DNA of 64,000 nt from the NCBI GenBank assembly GCA_029255685.2, contig CM055312.2, positions 25,638,203-25,702,202 on the forward strand. The letters run 5' to 3'. Of this stretch, positions 62,128-64,000 are shown piece after piece. The stretch is from Silene conica (lineage: Eukaryota > Streptophyta > Magnoliopsida > Caryophyllales > Caryophyllaceae). The position numbers and the translations under genes were made by a program. Each line of letters opens with the position of its first letter. The stretch's first letter is position 1. The notes under the pieces were generated by a model. The model was not told the DNA's origin. It was given only the letters and a program-made list of their open reading frames with translations, and ran no database searches.

Positions 62128-63168
62128 GGGTTTTTTTTGTGAGAAATTACCTTATATTTATGTCCATTTGTGAAAAACTACCTTACTTTTTATTTTTTGT
62201 TAAACACTACCTTACATTTTACTTTTTTGTTAAAACCTACCAAAAATATGACTCGGGCCAATTTTTGACGATAACTTGGATTTTTTTGTTAAAATATTTT
62301 ATATTGTTCCTCCGCTTCCCCATAAATCATTTTTAAAGCCTTTTCCTTAGCATAATATGCCATGTAATAACCGACCTCAATCCCCAACTCTTTTAACTTC
62401 TTCTAAAAAGTGTTTACCTTTGTCTTAAGTTGAAGCCTCCAATAATCTATATACCTCTCTCACAAATAGAGGGAAGTACACTTGATGTTGTGGTCAATTC
62501 AACCACAATTATCATCGGAACTTGGCCCAAGTCATATTTTTGGTAGGTTTTAACAAAAAAAGTTAAATGTAAGGTAGTTTTTAACAAAAAAATAAAAAGT
62601 AAGGTAGTTGTTCACAAATGACATAAATATAAGATAGTTTCTCCTAGGTAGCACGGACACTTCTCGTAATGAGTCGTACCGTATCCGACACCGTGTCCGA
62701 CACCGACACTCCACGGACACACGCCGAAACGTGTCGGACGCCTAAACAGTCGTGTCTAACTTTCTACATTTATTTGGGCATGTGTCCGACGCCTGTCCAT
62801 GGTATTTGAGTCGTGTCTGTCGCGTGTCCATGGTATTTGGTTATCATTTGTGGTGAATGATGTTCTTCAGACGCGAGAAATGCGCTATCGAAAGAGATTA
62901 ATTAGAATATTGGTTCGGATGCGAAATGAAAATGAATTATTATCAAGGGTAAGTTTTACCTTCACTTTTTTAAAATTAACATCAAATATTTTTAAAAAAA
63001 TAAAATCAAACATTAATAACTATAACATGTATATTTTATTAAATTTAAATAACGTCCCCCGTGTCCTAAATTTTATGGCATGTCGTGTCCCGTGTCCGTG
63101 TCCGTGTCGTGTCCGTGTCCGTGTCCGTGTCCGTTTTGGTGCTACATAGAGTTTCTCACAAAAAACCC
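62128..63168. mobile_element. MULE-type foldback element, interrupted
   Basis: The perfect 9-bp duplication TATAATTAA (62119-62127, 63169-63177) flanks ends GGGTTTTTTTTGTGAGAAA and TTTCTCACAAAAAACCC. The long inverted arms contain TACCTTATATTTATGTC.ATTTGTGAA and TTTTGTTAAAACCTACCAAAAATATGACT and their reverse complements. The 9-bp duplication and long arms fit a Mutator-like MITE. The right arm is split by a second element (62644-63149). No transposase. Confidence 0.85.
62644..63149. mobile_element. hAT-like MITE inside the MULE arm
   Basis: The ends are CTAGGTAGCACGG and, on the other strand, CTATGTAGCACC. The perfect 8-bp duplication AGTTTCTC lies at 62636-62643 and 63150-63157. Both ends carry many GTGTCC / GGACAC units; a near-tandem CCGTGT run lies at 63081-63133. 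The 8-bp duplication suggests hAT. No transposase motif. Confidence 0.8.
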
Positions 63169-63177
63169 TATAATTAA

Positions 63178-63849
63178 ATTTACGACGTCAATAATGAATT
63201 AATTTCATATTGTAAAGATTTTGAAATTTAAATAGAGTGTAAAAGTGTTAACAGTGAATATAACACATATAAAAAAAATGATTTAATGTTAGTATCTAAT
63301 TTAAGCTAAGTCGGGTATATTCGGTTTACGAAATTATGATTTTTAAACCACACATGTACCACATCTGTTCGTGTAGCCGCTTTGTTGGATGAGTTTTAAA
63401 GAAAAGATTGAGATGATAATCTGATAAATATTGTAAAACTGTTTGAAATTTATTTTGGAAAATGGTATATTTTGAAAGCACCATTTTTATTTTTGGGAAA
63501 TATTTTTGGATGATTTTCGAGAACATTAATTAGTGGTTCTATAATTAATTTTCGAGAAAGTAAACCAGTTTTTATTAGGTTTTGAGAATTGATACCCATA
63601 TTAATTAACACGGTTAATTAGGTGGTTCTATAATTAATTTCAGTTTTTTATTTGTTTTAGTTTGCTGATGTGTAAAGATGATCAACACGGTTTTGCATGA
63701 TTGGCTAAAACAAAGCATAATTTTTGAGGTTGAATAAGAGAGCTTGAATACCCTCATTCTTGCACCACATTGTGCCACATAGGCAGTTTTACAAGATTCT
63801 TTTATATATATAATGATTCCACATACAATTCTCTCCATATAAACTTAAC
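63178..63849 (+). repeat. Possible Copia LTR at the right edge
   Basis: The 3' limit is suggested by CCATATAAACTTAACA followed by a PBS-like sequence. TATATATA at about 63802-63811 could be its TATA region. The 5' end was not identified and no internal coding sequence is in the window. Confidence 0.35.
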
Positions 63850-63862
63850 ACAGTATCAGAGC
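63850..63862 (+). promoter_or_regulatory. PBS-like site
   Basis: CAGTATCAGAGCC matches the tRNA-Met complement TGGTATCAGAGCC except at the first two bases. It follows TTAACA, a plausible LTR end. Confidence 0.4.
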
Positions 63863-64000
63863 CTCTTTTTGAGGACTCTGTACCGGCAGGATTTTTGTCT
63901 TTTGATAATTTACATGTTTATTTTGGAAAAAAAAAATAATGCCAAAAAAAAGGGGACAAAAAAAAAAGCTACGTTGATCTCTTAGGGGATCTGGTCTGAT

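Overview
The window is nuclear DNA of a flowering plant, most likely a eudicot. It is AT-rich and built mostly of retrotransposons nested inside one another. One intron-containing host gene is recognisable: prefoldin subunit 1 at 33.4-36.7 kb. Plant-type Copia, long-LTR Gypsy-like, L1, hAT, CACTA, Helitron and Stowaway sequences support the assignment. The species cannot be told from the sequence alone. No bacterial or viral gene system, tRNA, rRNA or CRISPR array was seen.

1-26.5 kb is one old minus-strand Copia element ('Copia-1'), with its 5' LTR at 24803-26540. It has been split by later insertions. A 2.8-kb solo LTR sits in the protease/GAG-pre-integrase junction (duplication TGGAT). A CACTA MITE sits in its LTR. 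A large non-coding LTR retrotransposon of LARD type (2642-16526, duplication TGCGC) sits between its RT and RNase H. The LARD holds a 5'-truncated non-LTR fragment in one LTR and an L1 element (16-bp duplication) in the other. That L1 has been split by a solo LTR of the LARD's own family (duplication ATTAA). The LARD has an abnormal 5' end: 124 bp of PPT-proximal internal sequence lie outside the LTR, ending exactly where a second, upstream polypurine tract would have primed.

26.5-32.7 kb holds a foldback element inside an (AT)n tract, Helitron 3' ends, a small unknown ORF, a MITE and a decayed hAT transposase gene. 33.4-36.7 kb is prefoldin 1 with six coding exons, one of only 7 nt. Its large second intron contains a MITE.

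37.4-43.6 kb is a mosaic of LTR fragments with a SIRE-like solo LTR (duplication ATGAT). 43.6-58.85 kb is a truncated minus-strand SIRE-type Copia: 3' LTR, a decayed extra ORF downstream of pol, RNase H and RT. The extra ORF is cut by a GGACCGG-rich hAT MITE. The SIRE RT is interrupted beside its YVDD codons by a young 9.2-kb gag-only element (TR-GAG type) with near-identical 1309-bp LTRs. 58.9-64 kb has no gene; it holds Helitron ends, a Stowaway MITE, a MULE-type foldback element containing a hAT-like MITE, and a possible Copia LTR/PBS at the edge.

The most novel signals are the LARD's iterated hairpin/PPT modules and its misprimed terminus, the gag-only Copia, the GGACCGG element and the 7-nt microexon. 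All boundaries come from reading termini and target duplications by eye.
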